A stretch of DNA of 64,000 nt, from NCBI GenBank assembly GCA_011037195.1, contig JAAEAF010014564.1, positions 1-64,000 on the forward strand. Reading direction: 5' to 3'. Positions 23,501 through 35,800 of the stretch are shown piece by piece (position 1 is the first letter of the stretch; every line of letters starts with the position of its first letter). This DNA is from Triatoma infestans. Its lineage: Eukaryota; Arthropoda; Insecta; Hemiptera; Reduviidae. Position numbers and translations under genes: made by a program. The notes beneath the pieces are model-generated. The model had not been told where the DNA came from. It saw nothing but the letters and a program-made list of their open reading frames with translations, and did no database searches.

Positions 23501-24764
23501 TTTTAAGGCCTGACAATTTGAAAACCAATTTAAATATTATTATTTGTAATACATCTAATTCAATTTAACTAATGCATATATTAAACAGTGGATTCTGGTG
23601 CATAGTTGATGGTAGATAAACTGTTATAAGTTTCAATTAAGAAAAATCATTATCTTTTGTCATTTTTTGTTTCAATTTGTATTCAGCAGTTTCACTAAAT
23701 TTTCCTAGCTAATTAATATGGTTTTAAACTTGGTGGTTCCACGCAAATCGGCATTGCATCATCTATGTTACTAGACTTGAGAAGTGTTAAATATTGAGTG
23801 TTTAAACTAATTTTTTAGTCAGTGCAAGTATGTATTATCATACTATTTATTAAGACATCGTGACCACAATATGGAGCACTCTGCTATGGAAAAAGATTGA
23901 TGTCTTCCAACTCTGCGAACCCAACTACAAAAGTTATTCATTTTATTTATCCTTCAATAATCATCATTGTTCTAAGAAAAAATTTACAACAGATAATAAA
24001 TCAACCTTAGCTAAAGACAAATTTAGTCCTGTGTCCATCTCTACTAGGAGAAGCTATGAATAATTTTCGGTCTGACCGGAAGTACGCCCCATGTTGTCTT
24101 CCTGTCTCCGGCACAGCTCTCAACATAGGACATCCAGTTATCCCCTCGCCTAGACAAATACATACTCACCAATGATGATGTAGAATGGAATCATTCGATC
24201 ATATCCTGAAGCGAGCTATTAAACCATTTTTGGGCATCTATGCTTTAGGCGTTCCATGGGTGTACAAATAGCACATTTCTCCAGTCCAAAACTCACCCTT
24301 AATTATTACAGCTTTCTGAATGTCTTCTTCTCATTATTATTATTTTATTTTTTCCTCAGCTAGAGGGCCGGTGGGAATACAAAGCCTCACAAGCATTCAG
24401 GTAGAAGGATAAGAAGAAAATTATTATTATTATATTTGCACTTCGACATTTATTTATAGAATAAACGATCTAGCCAAACTTCATTATACATCTGCCCAAG
24501 TCATTTCTATTCGGAACGGTTTTCGACCACCATAAACGCCTGCAATCTCCTTCATCTTCTTTGCTATTTCTCACCCCTCATTTTTATTTCTTAGGTGCCA
24601 TTCCCAATATCTGTTGGATGCTACATTTTAGAATAAGTTTTGGTTTTTGGAATACGATTATCTTCAAACTAGGAAAGCTATCGGCACAGATGTATGAAAC
24701 ATTTTCCTGGAAACATTGTATAAACTCAATTTTTCTCAAATGTGTATAAACTGAATTTCCTCTG
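23501..24764. other. Intergenic with a Penelope-like relic at about 23820-23940
   Basis: 23820-23940 matches the flanks of the 36550 hammerhead copy (ACATC | GTGACCACA ... TGTCTTCCAACTCTGCG) but lacks the ribozyme core itself. A GC-richer block at 24060-24260 and scraps to 24560 are unassigned; no gene is supported. Confidence 0.45.
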
Positions 24765-24860
24765 TGTAAGTCTGTGTAATCGCACTGTTTTAACAAAACA
24801 TCCTGACGATAGACGAACGCCCGAAACCGGTCGATGACCACAAAAAGAAAATATCTACGG
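24765..24860 (+). mobile_element. Penelope-like terminal fragment
   Basis: CGCACTGTTTTAACAAAACA, the ribozyme relic, then GATGACCACAAAAAGAAAAT, as in the copies at 17425 and 44340. Confidence 0.6.
24803..24832 (+). ncRNA. Hammerhead ribozyme relic with damaged stem II
   Basis: CTGACGA and GAAACCGGTC are intact, and stem I CATC/GATG pairs, but stem II AGAC-GAAC-GCCC has lost two pairs. Activity is therefore doubtful. Confidence 0.6.
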
Positions 24861-24864
24861 AAAA

Positions 24865-25185
24865 TCTATCTTAGAAAATTAGTAAACCAGAACTGAGTTT
24901 GTAATAAACAGTTTTCCATGTTTCCTAATTTCTCCATAAAAACACCGACTAATTTCATTAAATTTGGTATATTAGCTGTGAATATAAAAGTCCTTTTTGT
25001 TGAAATTTTTTCTCGATAAATCCATTTAAAGAAGTATTGGGAGGTTATGCTTTCCTCCAAAAATGTCTTTTTTTAAGTTTAGATATTCCCATTAATATAA
25101 AACTTAAGATAAGGATTTAGTAAAAATTATAAGCTTGAAAAAATGTGCCAATTACAATAAAAGTACTCTGGGGGTTTCACACCAG
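24865..25185 (+). repeat. Helentron-like repeat copy, plus orientation, 3' end present
   Basis: Internal phrases (AATTTCTCCATAAAAACACC, TTCCTCCAAAAATG) lead to GGGGGTTTCACACCAGATTC at about 25168-25187, the same hairpin terminus as the complete copy at 41253-41274 in the opposite orientation. Confidence 0.6.
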
Positions 25186-25544
25186 ATTCTTTAATCTTAT
25201 TCTTCTTATTCAAGTAGATAGGGCCTTCTCTTTTCTTAACAGGGTCTTTGCATAAGTTCTATCGAAAATATATTGGGCAGGCGTTAATAGCCGAGAGGTT
25301 CGGATAGATGGCGAATTTTAGTTTCACATTTGTTTATATTTTCTCTTTTATCATCTTAACTTTTTGAAATTGCATGTTATAATTTTGTACTATTTCTGAT
25401 ACCACTGGAAAATTTCTAAAAATTTACATTTACAGCTTTAAGTAAATAGCAGTGAAGATTTTATTCATTTTAGGAATACGTTAATGTAAAAAAAAATAAA
25501 TAAAAAACTAACATCATTATTGAAACTGAATCAGAAGTGAAAAC

Positions 25545-25960
25545 TAGAGATTAATCTGGTATGAAACACTCATATGTTAGATAATCTGGTATGAACACTC
25601 ATATGACTTTCTCAAACTAAGAGATTGTAAGAGAAAGTTCTAGTGACAATCGTTTCTGATGCGGTGATAGTATCTAAACGGAATATCGAATTTTAACTTT
25701 ATAGAATTTTTCGTTTTCGAAAATATTTTATTTACAAATACCAAACAGAAAAAAAAAATCCATACATGTGGTCGAATTTTACCAAAATCTTTTTTGCAAA
25801 GACCTAAAATAAACATTAAATTTGAACTTCTTGTGATTTTTTTTTTTTTTAATTATGCGAATAAAATCAACATTTGAAATACATCCAGACCAATTTCGAA
25901 AATCACATTTTCATAAATCCGTGCCCGCTCGCTGCACCTCCTCTTATAGCAAAGTAAAAA
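25545..25960 (-). repeat. Helentron-like repeat copy, minus orientation, duplicated terminus
   Basis: Two successive copies of AATCTGGTATGAA...CACTCATATG start the element (25555 and 25590), then ACTTTCTC, internal phrases, and CACCTCCTCTTATAGC near 25935-25952 as the other end. The doubled end suggests tandem or failed termination of rolling-circle copying, as inference. Confidence 0.6.
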
Positions 25961-26819
25961 TGAGTTCTAAATCTTATCAAACGAAGAAATAAAACATCCT
26001 TCACTGAGTAAAAATGATAAACGGAATTACTACTTTATACCTAGTGATTCGCCAAAGTAACTGGCATCAAGAGCCGTTTCGGAAATTATATGACGCAGCT
26101 CACATTGTAACATAAAGCTAGAAGAATCATACATAGAGTACAATAGTAGGTGAATTATTAAGTGTTATATAAAAAATAACTACTGTTTCTATTTTATAGG
26201 ACTAACATTACAGCGAATAGTATGAGTACACTGGAAACTTTAAAGAACACTACTGTATTAAAAAAGAAATGTAACAATACATTACTCAACACAAAAAAGA
26301 ACAACTTATAAATTACCTGAACATACAAGTTACTGATGCGTTCTGTTATCAAGCTCAACTAAAGCAAAGTACTTCTCCGTGACCAATTACTTTGTTCCAA
26401 AGAAAGATGTTTCCACAACAGCGAGATTTTGTTTATGAATATGAACATCTTATAAACATTAGGAAAATGAATGTTCATAGAACTATTAAAACCATAACCC
26501 AGCTGAAGTTAAATTTCACAACGACTAACCTGGTCTCTAGTGTCTATCTTGTATACCAAGATAACTCAAAGAGCTCTACATAATTTTTTTTTATTATTTG
26601 TTGGAATTTATAACCGTAACAATAGTTACAAGTAAATATAATGACTGCTAATACATGTTACATGGCGGGATGTTAGATTAGAGAAGGCACCCACTGGTGA
26701 CACTTCATTATCAAGGAACACAAAATTTGATTACAATTTACTTAAAATACTTTTTTTTTTAACCAACGCCCGCCTCTAGCCTTTCGGTCAATTTACTTAA
26801 ATACCACACAATGTTTTCA

Positions 26820-27960
26820 GCTACAAGAAGCACAATTGGAAAAGTTTGGCTGAATTTCTTGAAAAATCAATTTTCCCGAAATATCTTCGAATAAAATAGC
26901 CATATGCAAATAGCTTTCCAAGTTAAATGAAAAATCATTAAAACTGTTATCGAAAGAACTCCTATTTTTAAAAATAAATCGAGCTTCCCATTAACTGGTA
27001 TCTCAGCTATGTTCTTACCGTAAACTGTAAAGAAGTGGAACACTACAGGTGCTTAAGCAAAACTCTTGTATCAAATATAGTTGGTTACCAAAATAGAATA
27101 ATCAAGTTCTCGTTTTGCAAAGTTTTTGTCTTCCAAAAAACCTTGTTTCTTGTGAACATTTTCTCGTACTCATGGAACCTCATAACTTGTATTTCCGTTG
27201 AAAATAATTTGAAAATCTGAACGATCGCAAGGCTTAAAGCAAGAGAAAGTGAAATTCTAATGTGAAACGGTCACCCGATTTAAAACAATTAACTATAATA
27301 TAAATGTTCTTAAAACTTGAAATTTTACCAATTTGACCAGATGTGATATGTGGTGACAAATGTCAACCTAGGCAGGCAGGTAGAGAAGTATAGTCCAGAA
27401 AAGCGCACCAGTAACATTAACTAATTCCATACAACATTTGAAATTTAACGTCACAAATTCCCAACAAGGTACAGATGTCTAAATCAATTATTATGAAATA
27501 TGTTTCAAATAAAAGTGATAGGTTTATATCTGGACAGTTAGTATTCCAAGTTTAAGGGAAATCGTTAATAGTCGTTTTCAAGAAAATTTAAAAAATTATT
27601 CTGTAAAATCGCACTTCCTGATAACTGATTTTCTTCAAATTTGGAATTCTAGCAATTTTTGTAATGTACATTAATATTATGTTAACACAATACATTGTAC
27701 TGATATGTATTTTATAGGAACATAATGCTACTGATCCCTCAGAACTACCCAAAAATTCAATTTTCTTTCCCGGAAAAATGTTTCAAATAAAAGTAATAAG
27801 TATTTATATATGTAGGTACGAAGTTTAAAGAAAATCGTTTGAGTTGTGTTCGAGAAAATTGCGAAAAACAATAAATAAAGTCTCACTTCGGTTGATAGAG
27901 TTTGCTCGAAATCTTTGAATCAGATGCTTTCTTAGCAATTTGTTTTTAAATAAAGATTGT
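26820..27960 (-). repeat. Helentron-like repeat array, minus orientation, diverged
   Basis: Repeated blocks ATTTTCCCGAAATAT, GTTTCAAATAAAAGTGATAGG, GGAAATCGT...GTCGTTTTC and GCACTTCC occur across this tract with the usual spacing. No complete terminus was seen. Confidence 0.55.
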
Positions 27961-28396
27961 ACTACGAACAGTAGGATTTAACTTAGGAATGCAAACGTTA
28001 CACAACAATCAATGTTTACTTAATATGTATGTAAACATGCACCGTAACTCAAGTGGCGGTAGCCAGTGGTAATATTGGCAGCGCAATATTAGTTCTGATT
28101 TGAAATTTGTTATTAGAAATGATGAATTGATGAAAGTTTCCAAAAGAAATCACAATCTTAATACTGAGCTTCCTGGGACTACTACCGGTGAAGATGAAAC
28201 TGTATGGGTTCTTATCAAAATCTAAACAGAAGAAGGTAATGCGATGGTTACATATGCAAGTATAGCAGGAAGGTTTCAATCTACATGGTATTTCACAGTT
28301 GCGCCATGAAATGTATCTAAATAGCGTTTTATACAAGTAACTATAATTAGACATTTTTAACGCTACAGATATTTGTGCTGAATATATATATTCAAT
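27961..28396. other. Region upstream of IBA57
   Basis: Contains a TA-rich stretch (ATATATATATTC) immediately before the IBA57 start. Short open frames occur on both strands (for example 28049-28354 on -) but show no recognisable domain. It probably contains the IBA57 promoter. Confidence 0.35.
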
Positions 28397-29383
28397 ATGT
28401 TTCTACGCAAAGTTATTAATGGAAAAATTACAAATAACATATACAAGCAATTTCTTTCTCAGATAAGACTGAATGGAAATTGGCACTTGGAACAATTGAA
28501 AGAAAGAACCATACTGAAACTAAAAGGAGAACAGTGCTCAGAATTTCTTCAGGGACTTATCACCAATGACATAAAGGTATTAAACAACCAAAAGGCAATA
28601 TATGCCATGTTTCTTAATACAAAAGGACGTATTCTCTATGACACAATTATTTACAAGACAGATTGTAAGAACACATTTTTTCTTGAATGCGATACTGCAT
28701 GTATGGATGATGTAGAAAGGCATCTTAAAGTATATAAAGTAAGAAGGAAAATTGATATATCTAGGGGTGAACATTCTGTTTGGGTTATTTTTAAACCCAA
28801 CATTCAAGAAAATCAAGACTTTAAGATTGAATTAAGTGAAAAATGTATTATTTGTCCTGACCCCAGGCTTCCTGATCTTGGATATAGAGCAGTTGTTCCT
28901 CAGGATGCAAATCTAGTCAATGATGGTAATGAAAGAGCAGATATCAGTTATAAAATGTATAGATATAAACTTGGAATTCCAGAAGGCAAAGAAGAATTAC
29001 TAATAGGAAAATGTTTTCCTTTAGAAATGAATTGTGATTTCCTTAATGGAGTTAGTTTCAATAAAGGTTGTTACATTGGGCAGGAACTTACAGCAAGGAC
29101 GCATCACACAGGAGTTATAAGGAAACGATTGATGCCCCTTGAATTACTATCGCTACCAGAAAATGTCTCATTAGATGATCCAATAATTGATACAAGCACT
29201 CTCAAGCCTTCTAATATCGGCAAGCTTCGAGGAATTTTTGAAAACTATGGGCTGGGCCTTATGAGGGTGACAGAAACATTAGCATCGAAGAATCTGAAAA
29301 TAGGCAACACAAACATCAAATGTTCTAAACCTCTTTGGTGGCCTACAGAATCGGACGAATATGCATTCAAGAAAAGCTCGTAA
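28397..29383 (+). CDS. IBA57: IBA57 homologue, mitochondrial iron-sulfur cluster assembly factor
   Basis: A single-exon frame of 328 codons. Known: IBA57 belongs to the folate-binding YgfZ/GcvT-like family and works with ISCA1 and ISCA2 in the mitochondrial matrix to make [4Fe-4S] clusters, for example for aconitase and lipoate synthase. Here the family motif KGCYIGQE is at residues 223-230, with LKGEQCSEFLQGLITNDI (about 42-59) and the FLNTKGRILYD block (72-82). The first 25 residues are basic with few acidic residues, as expected for a mitochondrial presequence. ALG5 starts about 520 bases downstream on the same strand. Lack of introns contrasts with ALG5 and the other + strand genes; the frame is intact, so it is not an obvious dead retrocopy. 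Confidence 0.93.
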   Translation: MFLRKVINGKITNNIYKQFLSQIRLNGNWHLEQLKERTILKLKGEQCSEFLQGLITNDIKVLNNQKAIYAMFLNTKGRILYDTIIYKTDCKNTFFLECDTACMDDVERHLKVYKVRRKIDISRGEHSVWVIFKPNIQENQDFKIELSEKCIICPDPRLPDLGYRAVVPQDANLVNDGNERADISYKMYRYKLGIPEGKEELLIGKCFPLEMNCDFLNGVSFNKGCYIGQELTARTHHTGVIRKRLMPLELLSLPENVSLDDPIIDTSTLKPSNIGKLRGIFENYGLGLMRVTETLASKNLKIGNTNIKCSKPLWWPTESDEYAFKKSS

Positions 29384-29517
29384 TTTACTTGTTATTTGAT
29401 TTTAGCTTATCTGTGTAAACTTCTTAAAAATATCTTGCACAGCAAAAAATGTATGCGTGAAATGCATCTTTGTATATGTAGACGTACCTTTAGTTACTAG
29501 GAGTTATGTAACTTAGA

Positions 29518-29523
29518 AATAAA
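29518..29523 (+). terminator. Polyadenylation signal AATAAA of IBA57
   Basis: AATAAA 135 bases past the IBA57 stop codon and before the ALG5 start region. Confidence 0.5.
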
Positions 29524-29899
29524 ATGACTTGAAAATACCTGTGCTATTTAAGATTTTGCATATTCCAATCCAATTCGTGTTAATTTTATTGAAAAAAGTC
29601 TTTAAAACTACCTTTACACTCACTTATATATTTAAGAAATTATTTTTTGTTTTTTAAGTTCATTCAGGAAACAATGTTTGAACCAAACGTCAGTTTCCTG
29701 AGGAAATAGATTTGACTGAACATTAGGGCACTTCATCTAACGGCGAGTCGAAGTCCAATGTAAACCAGCAATGTAACCTAGCCTCCTTCAGATATGTAGA
29801 ATACTTGGAAAGTAACGTTAGTTTACGTGGCAGTAGGTTAGATTTTTACGCTTAATTTGTTAATATTTCTTCGATGATGTGCATGAGAATCTTTGTGAA

Positions 29900-32800
29900 A
29901 TGGTTTTCAATATTCTTATAGCACTTTGTATATTTGGTATTGTAATATTTGTGATATCATTGATTGTAAGTACTAACTTTAATTTGAGGATTAATACATT
30001 TTGTGTTGTGAATAATGTTTATTTTTTTTTGTAGTTATGTGTTGTTTTTTACAACACTACCTCTTACCCTTTGATACTAAGGTCTGAGAAAGAAAAATGT
30101 TATTACGACCATAAAGTGAACGACTACCTTCCTTTCCCTAGCATCAGTGAAAGATGGGCTGTCCACTTAAGTGTAATAGTGCCTGCTTATGATGAAGAAC
30201 AGAGATGTAAGTGGATTGAAATCCTGATGCAAAAATAAATAGTTCGCTGACCTTATTTGTTTCGAAACAAATAGAATCACTTTTGTCATGATCCTAAGTC
30301 ACTAGAATAGCGCTTTCTGATGCAGTCTGAAATGTTGACAATATGCATATTCATCTATTAAAGAATTTTTATATATTTCTGTAAATTTAGTACCTCCCAT
30401 GTTGGATGAGACACTTCAGTTCTTAGAAAAACGACGGGAAGAAAACAGAAATTTCAAGTATGAAATTATTATATCCAGTGATGGAAGCAGAGACAAAACG
30501 GTAGAAGTTGCATTGAAATATTCCAAAAAATATGGAACTGATATCATTAGAGTACTTGATCTCAATCCAAATAGAGGCAAAGGTGGAGCAGTAAGATTAG
30601 TCAGTACAATTTTTATTCAGTATTGTCATATTTTGTTTTCAAAATAAGATTCAAGTTTTTTATCTAGATGCTCCGAAGTTCACTCCCACTTTTCACTAAT
30701 TCTGAAATCCTTTGGTTACTCAGCATTAATTTATTTTAGAAATATTTAGTGAATTATGAAGTTTCCCTTTCATTTAGGGGGTGTTAAGTTGCAGAGGTGC
30801 AGTTATTCTTTTTGCTGACGCAGATGGTGCTACAAAATTTAATGATCTTACTAAACTCGAAGAATCACTTAAGGAAATAACAAAAAGTAGTATTTCATTC
30901 TTGCTTTTAATTTTTGAACCGGTTATTAAATTTTATTTAAGGAACATTTTTCAGAATTATAACTTTTTCAATTTTTTTTGTTTTAAAGGCAATTATATCA
31001 CAGCACCAGAGAAAGTTGCTGAGGTTCATGCATTGATATGTGGTTCTCGATCACATTTGGAGAAAGAATCATTAGCAACAAGATCGTTTTTCAGAAATTT
31101 CCTAATGCATGGTTTTCATTTTCTGGTTTGGTCCCTTGCTGTAAGAACCATCAGAGACACACAATGTGGCTTCAAACTGTTCACAAGACGGTCTGCTGAA
31201 TTGCTGTTTCACAATATTCATGTCGAAAGATGGTAGGTTAATTTTTAGTGAAAATTGTTTCGCTGAAAAGAATGCTTTGTTTGTGATTTATAATTTCTTG
31301 TTCTTTTAGGGCATTTGATGTAGAATTACTTTATTTGGCAGAGAAATTCAATATTCCTTTAGCTGAAATAGCAGTCAATTGGACAGAAATAGAAGGTACA
31401 TAATATTATTGGTTTGTTATTTTTGTTAAAAATACTATAGTTTGTTTCTTCATTCGTGCTTATTGTCTAGTAGGAAGATTCCCGAGCATGATTAGAAAGG
31501 ACATGTAATAAGGTATGGTTGATTGGTGTTTTTGAACGTCCTAGAAAAAATGTTATCTATTTACACAGCGTTTCATTAATTTTGATTTTCCATACTTTGA
31601 GATATTATTCTCTTATGATTTCAGAAGATCCTGTAATATATTTGAGAAAATATTGCTTTGTTGTTTGCATGAGTGGTAAAGTGTTTGGTTAATGAATATG
31701 TAATTGTTCCAAATATATTTTTCAATAGTCTCCTGCCATAATGGCCATCATTGCAAAATATAGCCATTTTGAAGAGTTTGATTAGCAGACAGTATACCTA
31801 AATTTGATAAGTGTTTGATTTATTTAGGAAAACCTCTGAACTGTTACCTCTAATAGATTTTTTTCTTTTGAATTTTTCGTAAGTTGAGTCTTTTCCTCAC
31901 TAAATTTCAAAACATGTCAAAGGAAAAGTAGGTCAAAATGTATAACATTTTTCAAAAATCTCCTTAATCTTCCATAATTCACCATCTAATGCATCTTCTT
32001 TTGTCACTTTTTAGCCAGCCATATTCTCTTGTTCCTCTAAGCCAGTTTAGGGTTTTTGTTTTTCTGCCTACAACAAATTTTCTTTGGCAACTCACTTTTT
32101 TTCCATTCTTCCTTCCTGCAGACTAAACAGATAACCTGCTTTCCTCATGCTTTTTATCACCTCATTCTTTATATAAAAAAAAAATCAATTGTTAGATTGA
32201 TTGCAAGTTTAAGCGACTGGCCTATGGGACCCTAGGCAAGAGGACTTGCTTTATCTTCCATGGTCGTGGACCCACCTTAATTGAAATTCATATTGAGCCC
32301 CTCTTTTCATATAATTGAAACACGATAGTAGATTGAAAACTGAAACCGGACTGCTGTGATATTATAAACCATTTTTGTTAGATAAAGTTCAGTTTCAGAC
32401 AGAAATATGTAGCATACCGTAAGGTAAAATAGAGGTAGCTTTCATTGATCTATGTAACATATAAAAATTACCATTTAAAGACAATACGAAAAAATCCAGA
32501 GTTCCAGTATGTTTTACAGAGAAAATGACTATTGATCATATATTTTCATACATGCAGAACTTAAAGAATTAATGGTTCTCGGCTTTTATTTGTAAACTGT
32601 GAGCAATCATATATCAGTGCAAAGAGAAAGGAAACTCTAGCTGACTTAGCAGCTTTAAGTATATCAAGTAATGTGATTCGATTAGTTAGTATGGCGTGGC
32701 CTAACAAGAGCGTAAAAAGTGAATTCATTCAGTTGGATGGTCGGTTGAGTCCGCTGTACTGAAAACATTAGGGATTTTTTCAACTTGGTTGCTTCATTAA

Positions 32801-35800
32801 GGTAGTCATCTCACTGGTTTGGCTGTTTGCCCATATCCAAGATACTAAAAATTCACAGAAGGATTTCAAAAATCTCTTTCTCGAAAATCTTTCCAGTCTT
32901 AAGAAGTGCTCTAGAAGCTTCGTGGGAGCTAGAAGAAAGTTTTTTTTTTCAATGCTTTCATCTTATTGGCGATCAGCCATAATTTTTTTGATAAATAGGT
33001 GCATCGTGACCTATTGTCGTCATAATTGGTATTATTGTTGTTATTATCGTCGTCATTGTTATTATTATTATTCAGACCTACAGCCAGTCTAACTTTCGCG
33101 AGTGCCTCACAGACTTCGAGGTAAGCGCCGCTCATGGGCGCAAGTTAGACTTTCAACGATTCTAAGGTGATAGAGGTTTTTAGCAAATGGGGAGTATGTG
33201 TGTGTAAGCTCAAGCAGCATAACTCAAAAACGAAACGTTGCAGAAAGTTAAAACTTGATATTCCGTTTGGGTATCACTAAGGGATCCGGCAAAAAATTAT
33301 CCATCAACCGGAAATACCACTTCACTAAATGGATTTTTCACATTTTTGCGATTTTCTCGAAAACAGCTGCAACGTTTGTCCTTAAACTTTATATATATCT
33401 TAAATACATGTAGGTCTATGACTTGTATTTGAAACATTTTTTCCGGGGAAATGCATTTAAGAAAGTATTCGGGATAGGTGGGGTTCTTGCTTTCCTTTAA
33501 TGTGCTATTTTAGTTAATTGTACGATTCTATCATCTATATAATATAACAATTAAATGTGTTGCCAAAACACCGGTTTTCAAAATATGACTTTACTGAACA
33601 GTCTGTTTCAGCTCTATTATTTTCTCCATTAAGAAACCATAGGGTCTTTTCATTAAACTTGGTGTATTTATCTAAACATAGAAATCTAACACTTTTGTTT
33701 GAAATTTGTTCTGAGAAAATTCATTTAAGAATGGTTTCATGCATACCTCTAAAGGGCCATTTCAGTTTACTATACGATCCTCTCATCTCTATAATATTAA
33801 TTAGAATTAAATATGTCGCCAAAGTTAAAAGTTTGAAGAAAATCTATTAATATCTGGTATTTTATACGTTGTAGCATGCTTATTTCTTTTATTCCTGACC
33901 GGTTTCGGATTTTCATCCATCGTCAGAGTAAATTGATCAAGTTCATGCAGAAAGTTTACTTCGACGCAATGTTTCTGTTACACTCGACACTTGTTGGTTT
34001 CCGACTTTCGACGAAGTGAACTCTCTGCACGAACTTGATAAATTTACACTGACGGTGGATGAAAATCCGAAACTGGTCAAGAATAAAAGAAATATGCAAG
34101 CTAAGACGGATAAAATACCAGATGTTATCCAGCATTGCAGACCCATCCACGTATTCAAAATCTGTTAACTTTATTGAATAGTTTTTTTTTTGCGATTTTC
34201 TCCATAAAGGCACCACCAGGTTCATTATACTTAGTATATTAATATGCATTTAGAGACATATAACTTATGTTTGTAATTTTTTTTCGAAATAATTGATTGT
34301 GGAGGGATTCTGAAGATCTGGGGAGGTCACATTTCCCTCATAAAAGTCTGTTATTAAGCTTAGATTTTACATCGAAGATAATTAAATATGTATTTAGTAA
34401 AAGTATGAAGAAAATTTGTCAATTATATCCATGTAAGATAAAGTCTTGTGAGTGTTTCATACCATTTTTTTTTACTTCAGTTGTCATTCTAATTTTGAGT
34501 TCGTTCTGGTGTTATTTGGTATATATTTAGTTTATTTGGTCGTCTGGGGGTCTATAGGAATAGATCCATAAGATAATGTGATCGCTAATTATCAGCCATT
34601 TATTTGAGATCTTTCTCATGAAAAAAGTCTTTTAGTCGGATAACTATAGACCAGTTTTTCTGCCGCCTCTTCCAGCTCTTGAAAAGCTCTATCGGTTATG
34701 TCAAGTGTTTGGTAAACTTGATATATTTAGTAATGCTCGGTTTAATGCGGATGGCATTTATTCCAATCACTAGGGCATGCATAATTGTGACAGGGGTCTC
34801 CCTGCTTCTTAACTGATTCCGACATCTGCCCTCTGACATAATTCTAAAAGGTTATCCCATAGTAGCTTCTTGGAAATATCTTAACCAAAGTCTTTATAAA
34901 TTCTTTCTTATAATTCAGTATTTTTTTTTTGTTTTTGCTAATGGTTTTGGGAAGTATATTTTTTTACAATGGAGCGTCCAGATCTAAAGCGACAAAATTT
35001 AGAATTAGGTACGAATTGAAACGAGAAAACCTCAAAGTTTTTCCACAAAAATCTTTATTTTCATATAAGTAAAATCAGGATAAAAAATTTCCTTCCATGT
35101 ACTATATATAACAGTTGCACCTGTTGGTGCAGGCGGAGGCAAGGGCCAGTGCACACACAGATTGTGCAACAATGGTCTTTGGAGGCAGAGGGGTCCTTAG
35201 CCAAACATTTGGACATATTGCTAGAGGTCAATCCGGGCCCGGTGTTAAGCATGGCCCAGGATAGCATTTGTCCAATATATAACTTCGAGGTTCCATTTCG
35301 GGTGTTTCTAGGTTCTAGGGTGGAATGGGCCAAGGGGTGGGAAAAACGCTACCGGACAGGACCTTTGTGGTTTACTGATGGTTCTAGGATGGGATGCGGA
35401 ACTGGAACAGGAGTGTGTGGAATGGGCTCACACGTACGTATTGAGAGACCGCTGGGCAGATATTCCACAATATTCCAGGCTCAGGTATTTGCTATCAAGG
35501 TCTGTGCCGAGGAGAACCTGCGTAGAGCCCCAAGGGGCAAGGTCATACGCATTTGCTCGGATAGTCAGGCTGCACTGAAAGGCCTAGAGGCTTAGAACAA
35601 CCTCATCCCTAGAGCAGGAATGTCGAGACTCTCCAGGCACAACAAGGTACAGTTGATATGGGTATCTGGACACATAGAGATTGAGGGTAATGAGATGGCT
35701 GACCAGGAACGGGGCAAATACTTCGTTCATTGGTCCATAGCCTGTTCTGGGGATGACTGGCGAAGCGATTCTGCGGCGATCAGGGAGTGGTTTCGCAGTA

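Larger units (their letters stand above)
33855..34160. mobile_element. Head-to-head pair of Penelope-like termini
   Basis: The two halves are inverted copies: AATTTAC...CTGACGA...GGTC on - at the left and on + at the right, with GTTTACTTCGACGCAATG facing CGACGAAGTGAACTCTC in the middle. Each half has a hammerhead motif. It is inserted in the plus-oriented Helentron-like repeat. Confidence 0.75.
33190..34475 (+). repeat. Helentron-like repeat copy, plus orientation, split by a Penelope-like insertion
   Basis: Tandem units run 33190-33850 (phrases GATATTCCGTTTGGGTATCA, TCTCGAAAACAGC, TTGCCAAAACACCGG), are interrupted at about 33855-34160, and resume to the terminus GTGAGTGTTTCATACCA near 34450-34466. 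This gives the order of insertion: repeat first, Penelope-like later. Confidence 0.7.

Noticed and set aside
28049..28354. 101-codon open frame on - upstream of IBA57
   Set aside because: No domain, no splice context and low-complexity composition. The opposite strand also shows short frames, so it is not supported as a gene.
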